A DNA stretch of 64,000 nt from Symsagittifera roscoffensis (lineage: Eukaryota; Xenacoelomorpha; Acoela; Convolutidae): the NCBI RefSeq assembly GCF_963678635.1, contig NC_087062.1, positions 14,867,789 to 14,931,788 of the forward strand. Direction: 5' to 3'. Numbering within the stretch: position 1 is the stretch's first letter; each line of letters opens with the position of its first letter. The position numbers and the translations under genes are program-made. This document shows positions 10,825 to 21,178 of this stretch, one piece after another. The notes beneath the pieces are model-generated. The model worked only from the letters and a program-made list of their open reading frames with translations. It was not told where the DNA came from and ran no database searches.

Positions 10825-11253
10825 ATGTGCATAATATTGACGGATAGCGATTTCATACTCACAAAAAGAACATGTGCGATAGCAATCACAGCAGACAACA
10901 AATTTACGACAGCGTTAGCAGCAGATTTTAAGAGAGAATATAAAAACATAGAGTTCCTTTGGAAGCAAATACCAAGAATAGGGGGCGTAGCTGCCTTGCC
11001 TCCGGCGGCGTCGCAGATACCGGTAGAGTATCTATGCTTCCTGGTGACACGGGCGTCGGACAAACGGCACGTGGACCCGAAAAACCTAGTTTTGTCCTTG
11101 ACGAGATTGAAAGACTTCCTTGTGGGGAGGGAAGTGAAGGAGCTCTCGCTTCCAGTGAACGATCCCAACAGAGGACGACTGCATCCACGTGAGCTGTACG
11201 CACTAATACACGTAACCTTCTCTCATACTAAAACACAAGTATACTTACACTAG
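10825..11253 (+). CDS. Macro-domain-like ORF at the 3' end of a Ty3/gypsy copy
   Basis: A 142-residue plus-strand ORF, the most intact reading frame in this part of the relic. Its pattern resembles the OARD1/ALC1 type of macro domain, which binds or hydrolyses ADP-ribose: an early ITADNKFTTALAADFKREY segment where macro domains have the glycine-rich substrate loop, then GGVAALPP, a hydrophobic strand YLCFLVTRASDKRHVD, a helix LVLSLTRLKDFL, ELSLPVNDPNRG, and ELYALIHVTF. The usual glycine loops are replaced, so catalytic activity is doubtful. It lies between the pol tail and a polypurine tract, where gypsy elements place extra ORFs. The domain assignment is by eye; the fold match is inferred. 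Confidence 0.5.
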   Translation: MCIILTDSDFILTKRTCAIAITADNKFTTALAADFKREYKNIEFLWKQIPRIGGVAALPPAASQIPVEYLCFLVTRASDKRHVDPKNLVLSLTRLKDFLVGREVKELSLPVNDPNRGRLHPRELYALIHVTFSHTKTQVYLH

Positions 11254-11290
11254 AAAAATTACTTGCGTATAGGCTGAGTTCACGTGGCAT

Positions 11291-11580
11291 ACAGGGGGGC
11301 GTCATACTAAATGTGTGTTATGTTATGTAGACGGAGTTAGTGACCATGAACAACTGAATGACGATCTTAGGAATAGATCCAAAGTTTGGAATGTCCAATA
11401 TTAGGTCGAGTTCCAAATTTTTAGAAATGGATTGATTTTAATAAATTTTAATATCAAAATCTGTTTATCTTAACAAAAAACTAGAGTAAAGCAGACAAGT
11501 GTGATATTCGTGACCTCTTTTCTAGATCCTGATTGATCGTTTAATTACTCACTTGAGTTCAAATCATTGAATCAATAAAA
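11291..11580 (+). mobile_element. Probable polypurine tract and 3' LTR remnant
   Basis: The purine run ACAGGGGGGCG at about 11291-11301 is followed by GTCATAC. The intact element elsewhere in the window has a G-rich tract followed by an LTR starting TGTCATAC, so the layout is alike. A possible polyadenylation signal, AATAAA, lies near 11574. I did not find a second LTR copy to fix the end, so the boundary at 11580 is only an estimate. Confidence 0.35.
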
Positions 11581-11622
11581 GAATCAAACCTGAAAAAGAA
11601 TGGATAATTTCAACTTGGATGA

Positions 11623-11795
11623 ACGTGGGAGTTGTTTGACACGGGAGTTCTGAAGAAGGAAGAAACATCGAATAAGCCGGCGAAAAGTCCAGAAGGGTTT
11701 TTTAAGAAACCAAGATGCTACAAAGACGAATATGATGGCTGTATTGATACCTGGATAGAAGTAATGAAACTGCATTTCGAGGAAGAGATTCAATC
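11623..11795 (+). pseudogene. Second gag fragment with an internal deletion
   Basis: Bases 11635-11682 match 8276-8323 (gttctgaagaaggaagaaac). The sequence then jumps to a match with 9166-9260 (aaaagtccagaagggttttt). The roughly 840 bp between those places in the other copy are missing. The join shares GCG on both sides, which fits a microhomology deletion. The fragment ends abruptly at about 11795 where Polinton-like sequence begins. Confidence 0.75.
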
Positions 11796-13615
11796 CATAT
11801 AATTACATGACCGACCGTAAAAAGTTTGACGGAAAAGAGTTATCGCTTCTTGAGAAGTGGGTGCATAATTTGGACGGAGATAATTTTCAGAGATAGAAGT
11901 GGGCTTCTAATTTAGCTGGTGACGCTTTGAAGCGGGTATTTAAAGCTACTGTTGAATTGCTAATGGATCGAGATCATTAAGACATGGTTGAAAAAATGAT
12001 GCGAGGTGGAACTGCATCTTTCTTTGAAATACGATAGTTCACTGCAAACAACAGGCAATTGAATGAAACATTTATTGAAAGCAAAGATACTACATAAGGC
12101 TTCATGGTTGATACTAATACTCTATACGGTGAAGAAATGCAATTTCAAAAACTGCCAGCACGCCATTTCAAGACAATCGGAGTTGAGAAATGAAAGAAAT
12201 ATTCAAGAAAACGAAGATAAGAGTTCCACGTTGGTACCAGAAATTTTTGCAACCCCTGACGATTCAGACTACGGTTATATTGTTGAAACTGATTTAAAAT
12301 ACACTCAATTGATGCATGAAAGTCACCAAGACTATCCACTGGCACCCACTAAGGAAGTGGTTCAAAAAGATTGGTTGAGCAGTTACCAAACAAGTCTCTC
12401 AGAACAAATGAAAAACAATGAAAAATGAGGACTCGCAATAGGTAAAGTGAATAAAACTGTTACAAACTTTACTTGATAAGACTCATTATATAATTCATTA
12501 TAAACTCCTGAAACTTTACCTGAATCTTGGCCTCATCGTTACAAAACTGTATCGCATCGTAAAGTTCAAACAAGAATTGTGGCTCGAACTGTACATCACT
12601 CTAAATTTAAACAAACGGAAAGCGGCAAAAAACAAATTTGATAAAGCCCTGTACAATTTTTTGATCAATTCAGTTTATGGGAAAATGTGTGAGTCAAAAA
12701 GAAAGAGTATGAAAATCAAGATTTTACGAGATGCTGAAGAAACAAGGCAAAATACAAGTAAGTTTGGATTTCAAACCTACAAAATTTTTGATGAAGACAT
12801 GGCTGCATTGACATTAGCGCCAACTAAAATCAGATGGGGTGTACCCACAATTGTAAGAGCATGTATATTAGACTTAGCAAAGTTTGAGATGTACAAATTT
12901 TAAGACGAGGTTATGAAGCCCGATTTCATCTGTCACCTCTTGTACTCCGGCACTTAAAGACTATTGTACGAAATAAAAACGGAAAAAACTCCGATTTTTG
13001 TGAAAAATTATTCAAGAAATACTATCGCAAAGTAAATACAATTCCTTTTTAATTACGGGCTCAAAATTGTTAAAAGAGTGCTTCTTTTTCAACATTTCAA
13101 AAAATTTTAAAATTGGGAAAAAAAATTTTGAAAAATTAATTTGTACAAAAAAAATCGACAAAAAAGTTTGAAAACAAAAACTTAACAAAAATTTTTTGTT
13201 GAAAAATTTTTTATTCGTTTTTTTAAATTTATTTTTTGTCATCAAAAAAATGGAAAAAAAAATTCGAGAAAAAAAATTTGAAAAAATAATGTTGGATGCG
13301 TACATTTTTTTTATTTTCAATTTCAAGTGTAAGTTTACAAAACAGTTGGATATAAAATGATTAGTAAGCATCATTGTTTTAAAAACACCTTCAAGCATTC
13401 TGCCAAAGGAGTCACTAAGGTGACTCATTGGTTGCTAACCCGTAAAAAATACAGCGAAACTCTCGCCTCTGGAAACCTTGTACGAGCCGAAAATACTCGC
13501 ATCATCTCCGAGTGGCATAATTTCAACACTGTTCGAGCAAACTAATTTTCATTGTCAGCCTATAATGATAAGCGATACATCCTCAACGATGGTATCTCCA
13601 CCTTGCCATAGGGTC
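11796..13615 (+). pseudogene. Polinton/Maverick protein-primed DNA polymerase B (relic)
   Basis: Plus-strand sense in several frames follows the domain order of a Polinton family-B polymerase. About 11880-12060 holds the AGDALKR-LLMDRDH-EKMMRGGTASF region. Then come a LYGEEMQFQKLPA-like motif near 12125, a YPLAPTKEVV segment (12330-12360), FLINSVYGKM with AACILDLAK-like residues (12577-12900), and a C-terminal AKGVTKV...LSAYNDKRYILNDGI segment (13390-13600). The usual YxDTDS motif near 12935 holds a glycine and a stop codon. Many frameshifts and stops, plus an AT-rich 400-bp insertion, make this inactive. I saw no capsid, integrase or terminal inverted repeats of such an element. Confidence 0.78.
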
Positions 13616-14124
13616 ACTATGGAACCGTAAATGCTTCTATCTTTCCCGAAAGCAATGAGGATGATGATGATGACATCGGAAGGAACGTGAGTGAAACTAA
13701 TAGCACCAGTCACCACGAAGTTCAAGATTTAGATGCTTGGCTGAAAGCTTTCGAGGAAGAAGATGTGATAGTCGAAAGGGATCAGGAGAGCTCGAACCAA
13801 GAAGAAATCTTCACGCAGGATACGAATTACGGCTGAGAAGATTGCTTTCTTGTGTTGAATATTCAACCGAGCCGATCGTTAAGAGACCTTTTAAATAGTA
13901 TCACTAGCTATGAAGCTTCAAATCTAGGTAGAATTCGTGTCACGGAAATTGGTGAGAGCGATAGCGAAAGCGGTGATTTGGTTGATCCAAGTACAGCCGC
14001 TTCTTCTTCATCTTCGGACGATGAATCGTACCTCGACCGCGAAGCAGTTGAAGACTCAGCACCGCAGTCAAAGAGACGCAAAACAAACAAAAAACTCGAA
14101 GGTTGTGTGTTTGATTCAAGTTAA
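13616..14124 (+). pseudogene. Acidic, serine-rich tail after the DNA polymerase relic
   Basis: After the end of the polymerase-like sense, two open plus-strand stretches continue in a compatible order. The first is an acidic segment (SNEDDDDDIGRN), the second (13852-14124, 90 residues) has SSSSSDDESYLD and a basic end KRRKTNKK. It could be an unusual polymerase tail or a separate small protein. No family was recognised. Confidence 0.35.
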
Positions 14125-15590
14125 AAACAAAATAGATTTTTGTAAATCAGTGTTCTAAATTATACTTACTTTCCACGTTTGTTCACAGTTAGGTATTGGC
14201 GGGCTACTTTAAATACGATTGGTTCTGCGTTACACTATTTTATCTGGAACGGTTTTGAGAGTTTCCAAATTTTTTTTCTTCATTTCTGCCTTATTAGTTG
14301 TTTTGTGATGCATATCTTAAGCTTTCTAAACACCAAAACATCAGCAAATTGATTTAGTTTCATGATTGTTTCGGAAAATTTATTTTTCATCTACCGCGAG
14401 AAACTTTTCACTCATGTGAAAGGATCTCTATGAAACTTTTGTTTCGTGGTAAAACTTCGTGTTCAGATGAACCAAAGTGTTCAAGAGATCTCTCTTTCAG
14501 AGATTTTCTTACTGACACAAAAATAAAAACCCATTAGATATCTTGGAAAATATCACGATTACAATCAATTATAAATCCCTTAAAGACCTATTTTTGGTAA
14601 CTATAATAGATTATAATTGATAAAAAATCATCATAACAATCCGTTATTATCCATTACTTACGCCTAAACTTGGATGCGGGTAAGTAACTCTCCAGCTTAA
14701 GAAACTTCTTTGCATCAATCAGTCGCAATCTTAACTCTGCGGAAGTGGGTGGGAAATTAATGCATTTTGGGTACAATTTAACAAGTGGCACATTACTTAG
14801 GGCCCATGAAAACAAATTAGACGTTTTGAGGAAACAGATTTGACTAGGCGGGAGAAGTATACAGTTAAAAACCAGCTAAAGCCAAACCCGAAGAGGGAGA
14901 GCTTACAATAACTATTTATGAGAAAAGTTCACTCTGAAGGGTCAATTTTGGTAAAGGGTTACATATAACATTAGAGGCAGGGGTTTCGGCAAAAGAGAGA
15001 GTTACTAGCATGTGTGGTTGGGTTTTGAATTGAGTTTGATGTAGTTAATGATAAAAGTAAGAAGAAATGGACTTGGATTCCAAAATCTAGCAGTGGACTT
15101 TTTCAAAATCTTTCTTACAACTTCTTGGAGGCGCCTTAAATCCATTGATAGTGGAAAAAATTTTGAACTTATGAGATAGATTTGTAGACGTGGAGAATTG
15201 GAAAATTGAAATATTGGGCGGGTTTCTGAATTCAACTTTTGTATCTTCATGTGGGAAGTGGAGCCCAGCAGCGTATATAACCTCTAACCATTAAATAACC
15301 AAAGAGCTCACTTTCGTTTGACCTTCAATTGGTTTTTCGAGCAATAACTAGCAGAATGGAGCACAGAAGAGCAAACAAAAACAAAAATGGGTGTGAATTT
15401 GTATGCAGTGTTTTACCAGACCGAACCCAAGTTGAACCTGATAAGTTCTTCAGGATTCCCTTCCTTAGTGCGAGTGCTTGGTCACTGCGAATTTTTTCAA
15501 AACTAAGTAGGGGGTCAAAAATAACGCCCTTTTCGGACATTCTTGTATAATGGTAGTGTCTCTTTGCTTAAAAAAGGTTCTACTCCTCTA
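14125..15590. other. AT-rich intergenic DNA, no gene seen
   Basis: Only short open frames without family resemblance or consistent codon pattern. A TATA-like gcgtatataacc occurs near 15273, but no gene follows it that I can support. Confidence 0.5.
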
Positions 15591-15603
15591 ACCTCGCAAG
15601 AAT

Positions 15604-15757
15604 GCCAATATATACTAGATATATGGAGACTAGGAAACATACAGGTAAGATTAGGATCGGTATAAGACTAAGAAGTTGCACGAGTCTATACGGCCGAAAG
15701 TTTGATTGCGTGATGAATAGAGGATGTACCCTATCCGCAATCACTATATGGGAAAGC
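15604..15757 (-). repeat. Interspersed repeat, copy 1 of 3
   Basis: The reverse complement aligns with 20935-21105 and about 44305-44465 over roughly 150 bp. The shared core includes ttcggcc-gayagattcgtgca and cttcttagtctaataccgat-like sequence. The copies differ by many substitutions, and the element type is unknown. Short open frames exist on both strands, but the copies do not keep one frame. Confidence 0.7.
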
Positions 15758-15784
15758 CATACCGAACCCAAACTCGAGAGATCA

Positions 15785-16190
15785 AGAAACCCGAAAACAA
15801 TATACAAGTTATGAATAAAATCATTGCTTCAACCCGTAAGAGCCCTCATTGAAGCTAGAATGAAAAAAAACGATGAGAATAGTATGGCTGATGAATTACT
15901 TCAACCAATAAAATCTCAAGAGCTATCCTAACAATTAAAAAGTAAAAATACAGCAGTTAGGGTACTACAGCTTCTACAATAATACCAAAGATGCTGCTTC
16001 CGATAAACTGGAAATGAAACAAAAAACTCAGCTTAAAAACTTTCATAATGATAATCTGACTTATGACTCGTTTTTGTGTGTCAAGTTTCAAAACTCTTCA
16101 TGAAAATTTAAAAAATACAATCCTCAATAAAATTTTCCTCATGAAATTAATCAATTTTTTTGTTCTAAAAGATTTTGCGAATGTGCAATG
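15785..16190 (+). repeat. Diverged direct repeat, left copy
   Basis: The stretch from aagaaacccgaaaacaatat to the ttttttgttctaaaag block matches 17228-17675 in the same orientation with indels. The copies start about 1,443 bp apart. They contain tttcattgaag-like and tgataatctgacttatgact blocks. No coding sense was found. Confidence 0.75.
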
Positions 16191-17227
16191 ACAGAACAAA
16201 AGGGCAGCATATGTTTTAATTGATTTCAAATTCTCAAGTAGCATGAGTTTTTGTAGAATTGAAAAACGGGCACTTCATACACTAGCTTAAATTATGATTT
16301 TTTTAAGTTTCATAGTTTGATGGCGTTTCTGAGCGTTAAAACAAAACAATAAGAAAACAAACAATTTACCCCCAAAAAATTAATTCTTTAAAACATTTGT
16401 TCAAAGTGAATGAAGACACCCGGTTTATTTGCATTCATTATGCATCTTATATTTGTTTCTAAAGTAAAATTCAATTTATTTTAAATTTAAATTGAAGTGA
16501 AAAATAGATATAAGATAATTTAGGTTGATGTAGGAAACTTTTTAGAAGTTAGTAATCTGAAACTTTTTAGTTAAACCTGAAGTGAAAAAGGAGCAACTGA
16601 TAGAAGATACGAACAATTGTTGTTTTCAAATCTTATGAGCCTTTGTTGAATTAAAAAATCATGAACATGAATTTCAACTAAATATGAATTTTTAAAAAAT
16701 TCAAATCGAAAAAGCATGATTATGAATTTCAATTCAAAATATGCTTTTCCAAAATTTCAAATTGCATATGTTGATTTGAAGTGAAAAATCACCTGCATTA
16801 CAGAAGCTTGATTTTTGATAACCTTTGAATTTTCAATTTTTAGGAGCCTTAGTTGAGCTGCAATTAGTAAGAGCGTTAGCTGTCAAGAAATACAGAATTT
16901 TCTTCTTCTCTATTGATAGGAAAATGCAACCGATAAGGTAATTCGACGTTCGACTCATTTCAAAGTTTCGATTTCTAAAATTTTTATTATTGATAAATTA
17001 AAACTTAGATGTACCCAAGAAGGTTGCATTAGTAATTATCGATTCCAAACGTTGAAGTCAGAATAGGTGATATTGAAGTTGCTTGACACAAACATCCAGT
17101 AAGAGAGAATAAGTTACATTTTGTTCACAAGTTTTAGTCTCTAGAGCCTTAATTGAAGTTTAAGTGCAACAAAACAGGCCTTTGGATAGCATAATTCATG
17201 AAATGTTTCATTGTTTCAGATTTACAA
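16191..17227. other. AT-rich spacer between the direct repeats, no gene seen
   Basis: Poly-A/poly-T-rich DNA with several copies of a gaatttcaa-type word near 16650-16770. No ORF with recognisable features. Confidence 0.5.
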
Positions 17228-17675
17228 TGAAAAAGATACAGAAACCCGAAAACAATATTTAAGTTATGATTAAAATCAATGCTTCAGCCCGTAGGAGCCC
17301 CCATTGAAGTTAAAAAGAAAAAAATGGGAATAGTATGGCTAATGATTTACTTCAACAATTCATATCTCACTACCAATCCTAAACAATTAAAAAATAAAAA
17401 TACACCAACCAGTTAGGGCAACACAATTTATACATTAATACCAAAATTGCTGCTTTCGATAAGCTTGAATTGAAAAAAAAATCAGGTAAAATAGCAGTAT
17501 TTTTGTTGATTTCAAGTTTGGTGGAAAAAACCTTCAAAATGATAATCTGACTTATGACTCGTTTTTGAACGTAAGTCCCAAAAATCTTCATGAAAATTAA
17601 ATGAAAAAAGACAATCCTTGTTAAAACTTTCTTAATCAATTAGTTCAATTTTTTTGTTCTAAAAGGCTTTCTTAA
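17228..17675 (+). repeat. Diverged direct repeat, right copy
   Basis: Counterpart of 15785-16190. It carries extra bases near 17480-17530, including a ttgttgatttcaagtttgg insertion. A minus-strand open frame across it (17639-17379) is not kept in the left copy, so it is unlikely to be a gene. Confidence 0.75.
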
Positions 17676-19078
17676 AGTGAAATCAAACAATTCAAACTTT
17701 TCTCAGTAGCTTGATTGAAAGATGAAACTTTTAGTTGATGGAAGTCGCAGTTAATCATTAAAAAAAATTGTAAGGAAGCTCATCAAGCCGTAAATTTTGA
17801 AGTACCTCATTGTCTTTTCCTCTCTCGGATTTTTTCATATTAGTCAACTTTTTCTAAGCAAGATGATCATGCAACAAAACTCATGATCTTGCCTTGAGAT
17901 CAAATAAGAATACCTTTTTTCAGCAGTTTTCATGTTAGTAACTTTATGGATTTTAAAGACTTCCAATTTGTTTTGTGTGCTCTTAAGGAGTGAGCCAAGA
18001 GTTTCTCTCTCTTATAAATTGTCCAAAACGAGTTGAGGCCACTGGTTACCCATTTTTTGACCTTGTTCTATGAATACCCCTTTTAAATAATAGCTTAATT
18101 GTTCATATATAACTTTTGATGATCATAGTTGGGGACATAATTTAAAAAGCAAAAATTAACACGATCGTCTTTAACTAAGAATTATCAACAAAAAATCTAC
18201 GGAGCTGCGAAACGATTTTCTCCATACTGCCTGATTTTGCGCAGATAACAAAAGTTTGAAAAGAAGAAAAAAAAATAAAACACACCCGAATACAAAATTC
18301 CTCCCTATTTGCATTGTCGGAACAAAAACAACAGAAACCTACGCAAAATCAGGTACCACAAACAATTTTTGGTATTCGTCGATCGATAAATCATAATAAA
18401 TTTTTTTCAGTCTCGATTCGCAAAAAAAAGCAAATGTTAAGAAAATATTATTTAAAATTTTGGTGCTTAAATCTAATTTCGTGCAAATAACTCAATCGAA
18501 TCACAAAAAATTTGAAAAGTTGGACATTTATTGAAAGAAATTATGAATGAAATTTTAAGTGCAACTCCGTCTGTTAAAAAAAAAGGATCTGGCACCTATT
18601 TTCGAAAGTTAATATCTATTGAAATAACAATCTTCTAATGCTTTTGGGTTATCTTCCTGAATGCTCTTCCAATTATCACTCTTCGCTTGCAATATCTTAA
18701 TTAAAAATGTAAAAAGTTTAGCTTTCTTTGGTCAACATCAATTTTTTGAGTTTTTAGCGCTTTTTTGGAATCAAAAACATAAAAAAAGTTTTCTATTGAT
18801 TTTTTCTTGTATTTTTTTGCAGAATCTGTTTTTTAGTTTGCGACGATTTCTTTGTATCGCAAGTGATGTGAAGCTCTGCTTTGCCTCTGTTGAATTGTTT
18901 TTGCTGATGGTAATTATTTTATTTTATGTGTTGATAATCTTTCATATTTCTGAAATGCTTGTTTTGTTTTAGACAGTTTTATAAAAGTTATTCAGCCATC
19001 ACCAGGTATGTTTTCGGCGTCATCGGGTAAAGTTTTCTACATCGAATAATAGTGTGCTTTGCTTGGGAACCAAAATTT
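17676..19078. other. AT-rich intergenic DNA, no gene seen
   Basis: Long T and A runs. The only sizeable open frame, plus strand 18661-18972, is Phe/Leu-rich as expected from T-rich DNA and has no motif I recognise. Confidence 0.5.
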
Positions 19079-19137
19079 TGCTCTGAACGGCGGAAAAAGG
19101 TTTTTTACTACCAACGTCTTTGAGGTCGTTCAGAGCA
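19079..19137. repeat. Inverted repeat, 11-bp arms
   Basis: TGCTCTGAACG at 19079-19089 is the exact reverse complement of CGTTCAGAGCA at 19127-19137, with a 37-bp loop. It could be a transposon-end remnant or a cruciform-forming site. Confidence 0.7.
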
Positions 19138-19187
19138 CTTTTTGGATGCCCACGAGATTATTGAATTTATTTGATTATTCAGTTTCT

Positions 19188-19485
19188 ATGTCGCGCCAAA
19201 ATTTTTTTGTTAATCATATGTAGCGCCATATATGTTTCCATGGTATCCATACGTCGCGCCATGCATGATACCATAGTAACCATACATTGCAAGCTTCCAT
19301 GGTGACATATAAATTATCAACAGCCCTAGTAAAAGTATCAATATTGTCTAATTTGAAGTCCCCCATACTTTAAAAAATGTGGAATCATACGTCGCGTCAT
19401 GCATGGAAAATGTGTTATTTTAACATGAAAATACGTCGGCAATTTTTCATGGCTCGCATGGAACCATGCATGGTGCGACGTATGG
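19188..19485. repeat. Inverted repeats with a CGTCGCGCC core
   Basis: A 21-bp arm at 19247-19267 (core ACGTCGCGCCATGC) pairs with 19465-19485, with one mismatch. A further direct copy lies at 19386-19406 and shorter relatives at 19188 and 19218. CpG-rich words like these stand out in this AT-rich DNA. The layout resembles a small non-autonomous DNA element, but no transposase is nearby. Confidence 0.6.
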
Positions 19486-19540
19486 TTGCACATTTTGGTC
19501 AACCCGGTTGGTTATTTTTAGATAAGTCACAAAAATTTTA

Positions 19541-19742
19541 AATCATTACGAGGCCGAACTGTGCACTGGATAGGCGCACAATTTTGCGTCTGTATGTTCC
19601 TGGATTCCATACACAAAATAAAATTTTGTCAGAACGGTCAAAGGAAAGGAAAGAACAAAAAGAAGAATAGAATAAAGGGAGCGTTCTTGTTGCGGATTCC
19701 GGTTACAATGCACAAAATGCACAGTTTGGCCTCGTAATGATT
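19541..19742. mobile_element. MITE-like element, 202 bp with 25-bp terminal inverted repeats
   Basis: The 25 bases at 19541-19565 (start AATCATTACGAGGCC) and 19718-19742 are reverse complements with a single mismatch. The interior has no coding sense. A clear target-site duplication was not visible, so the superfamily is undetermined. Confidence 0.75.
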
Positions 19743-20044
19743 TTCCGGATTTTTCAGTACCTAAAAAGAAGATTATCAATCGACTTTCAACGTTTTTTGA
19801 ATTAATTGAACTCTTATAATTTTGGCTTCTAAATCATATGTAACGATTTTCGTTTTCAAAATTGGCCACGGTGTCACGAAATCATCTTCACAAACAACCA
19901 ATGTTTTTTTCTTTCTGATCATAAATGCAAACTTGCTGCAAGTAGTGACAACAGAGTAGTCATATAAAATTATAGCAACTTCGAAAACATTAGATTCGAT
20001 TACTAACACGCACAAACACGCACGACCCGCACGGAAGTTTCATG

Positions 20045-20232
20045 GGTATTAATCGATTATAATGGATTTTCGTTGACTAAAATGTTGTCTATATAATCGA
20101 TTATCATGACAAGTTTAGACCACGTAATCGATTTTTAATCGATTATAATCGATTGTTTTGGAAAAATTTAAATCCATTATAATCCATTATAATCGATTAT
20201 AATCCATTTATATTTTCAATATAATGGATTAT
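20045..20232. repeat. AATCGATTATAATC-type simple repeat block
   Basis: Many copies of AATCGATT and ATAATCCATTA alternate over about 190 bp. The unit is nearly self-complementary, so the strand can fold on itself. Similar but weaker words occur near 14550-14650. Confidence 0.7.
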
Positions 20233-20363
20233 TTTTTGTACATAAAATCCATGAAAAATGATTAAATTTTGTATATAATGACTCTAATTTTTGCAAGTTT
20301 CTGCAAAACTCGGACGAACACGTTCATCCAGGGGCGGCCAATATGTATTAATTCTCCAATCCA

Positions 20364-20436
20364 AACGTATCCACCCCCTCCCCCCTCACGTACCCCCATC
20401 CCCCCAAGGTATCCCCCCACGTATCCACCCCCATCG
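20364..20436. repeat. C-rich tract with repeated ACGTATCCACCCCC words
   Basis: Runs of four to six C are separated by short spacers, with the word cgtatccaccccc at both ends and related words between. On the minus strand this is a series of G runs able in principle to form a G-quadruplex. It stands out against the surrounding AT-rich DNA. Confidence 0.65.
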
Positions 20437-20564
20437 ATTATTATCCATGAAACTTCAGTGCGGGGAGAGCGAGAACTATGGAACCTTTAGAACCCTACTC
20501 CAACCCTACCCTCATCCGTTTTTGGCTGTCAGTCCCTATATTCCCAATGCACACTGCATTTGAG

Positions 20565-20926
20565 GGGGTACTTGAGCCGACAAAATGCAATGTTCTTCTC
20601 AAAACTTTCAGAAAACTGCCCGAAATGGCAACTGTTTAATTCAAAATTATGGAAGCGGTGTTGGAAATTTCGTCAAAGTAAGGTATTAATGGGGGTCTTA
20701 GAAGAAATCAAACAATCAAGTGGGTCTTCATAATTACAAGGAAGACCCCAATTGATGACAATCAGTTTTTGAAAACCTGCCTCCATTCATCGAAAAATTT
20801 CTGTGAATGACACTGATATATGAAACAAGGTCAACATTTCACATTAGGGCTGTTTGTCTTTCAATACGTGATGACAATTGCAAGTTTTCAATGAGGATCA
20901 TTGGGTATATTATGATTATACATTGT
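20565..20926. other. AT-rich spacer, no gene seen
   Basis: No ORF or repeat recognised. Confidence 0.45.
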
Positions 20927-21178
20927 GAGTTATGACCTAGATGATTATACTCATAGAGTAATTTCAGATAGAGTACACCGTCTGCTCGTCACGCTATCTT
21001 ATTTTCGGCCAGACAGATTCGTGCAACTTCTTAGTCTAATACCGATTTTAATCTTACTCTTATATCTACTAGTTTCAATAGATCTAGAGTATACTGGTTT
21101 ATTACGAGTCGGTCTCTTGGAGAAAGTAACTAAGTTCTCAGTTAAATTCAAATCTCTCTGGTGTTGAAATTACAAGTA
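20927..21178 (+). repeat. Interspersed repeat, copy 2 of 3 (longest)
   Basis: Starts gagttatgacctagatgatt and ends gtgttgaaattacaagta. It matches 44296-44540 over its whole length and 15604-15757 (inverted) over the core. The open frame on the plus strand (20925-21167) is not kept in the 44.3-kb copy, so it is probably not protein-coding. Length and spread fit a SINE, a solo LTR or another short element; I could not tell which. Confidence 0.75.

Noticed and set aside
13012-13428. 138-aa minus-strand ORF rich in Phe, Lys and Ser
   Set aside because: Comes from A/T homopolymers inside the Polinton relic.
18661-18972. 103-aa Phe/Leu-rich ORF that looks like a membrane protein
   Set aside because: T-rich DNA gives hydrophobic codons in any frame; no start context, splice or homology signal.
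20927-21178. tRNA or small RNA gene in the interspersed repeat
   Set aside because: No acceptor stem, A/B boxes or CCA-adjacent pattern that I could identify, and the copies differ by indels.
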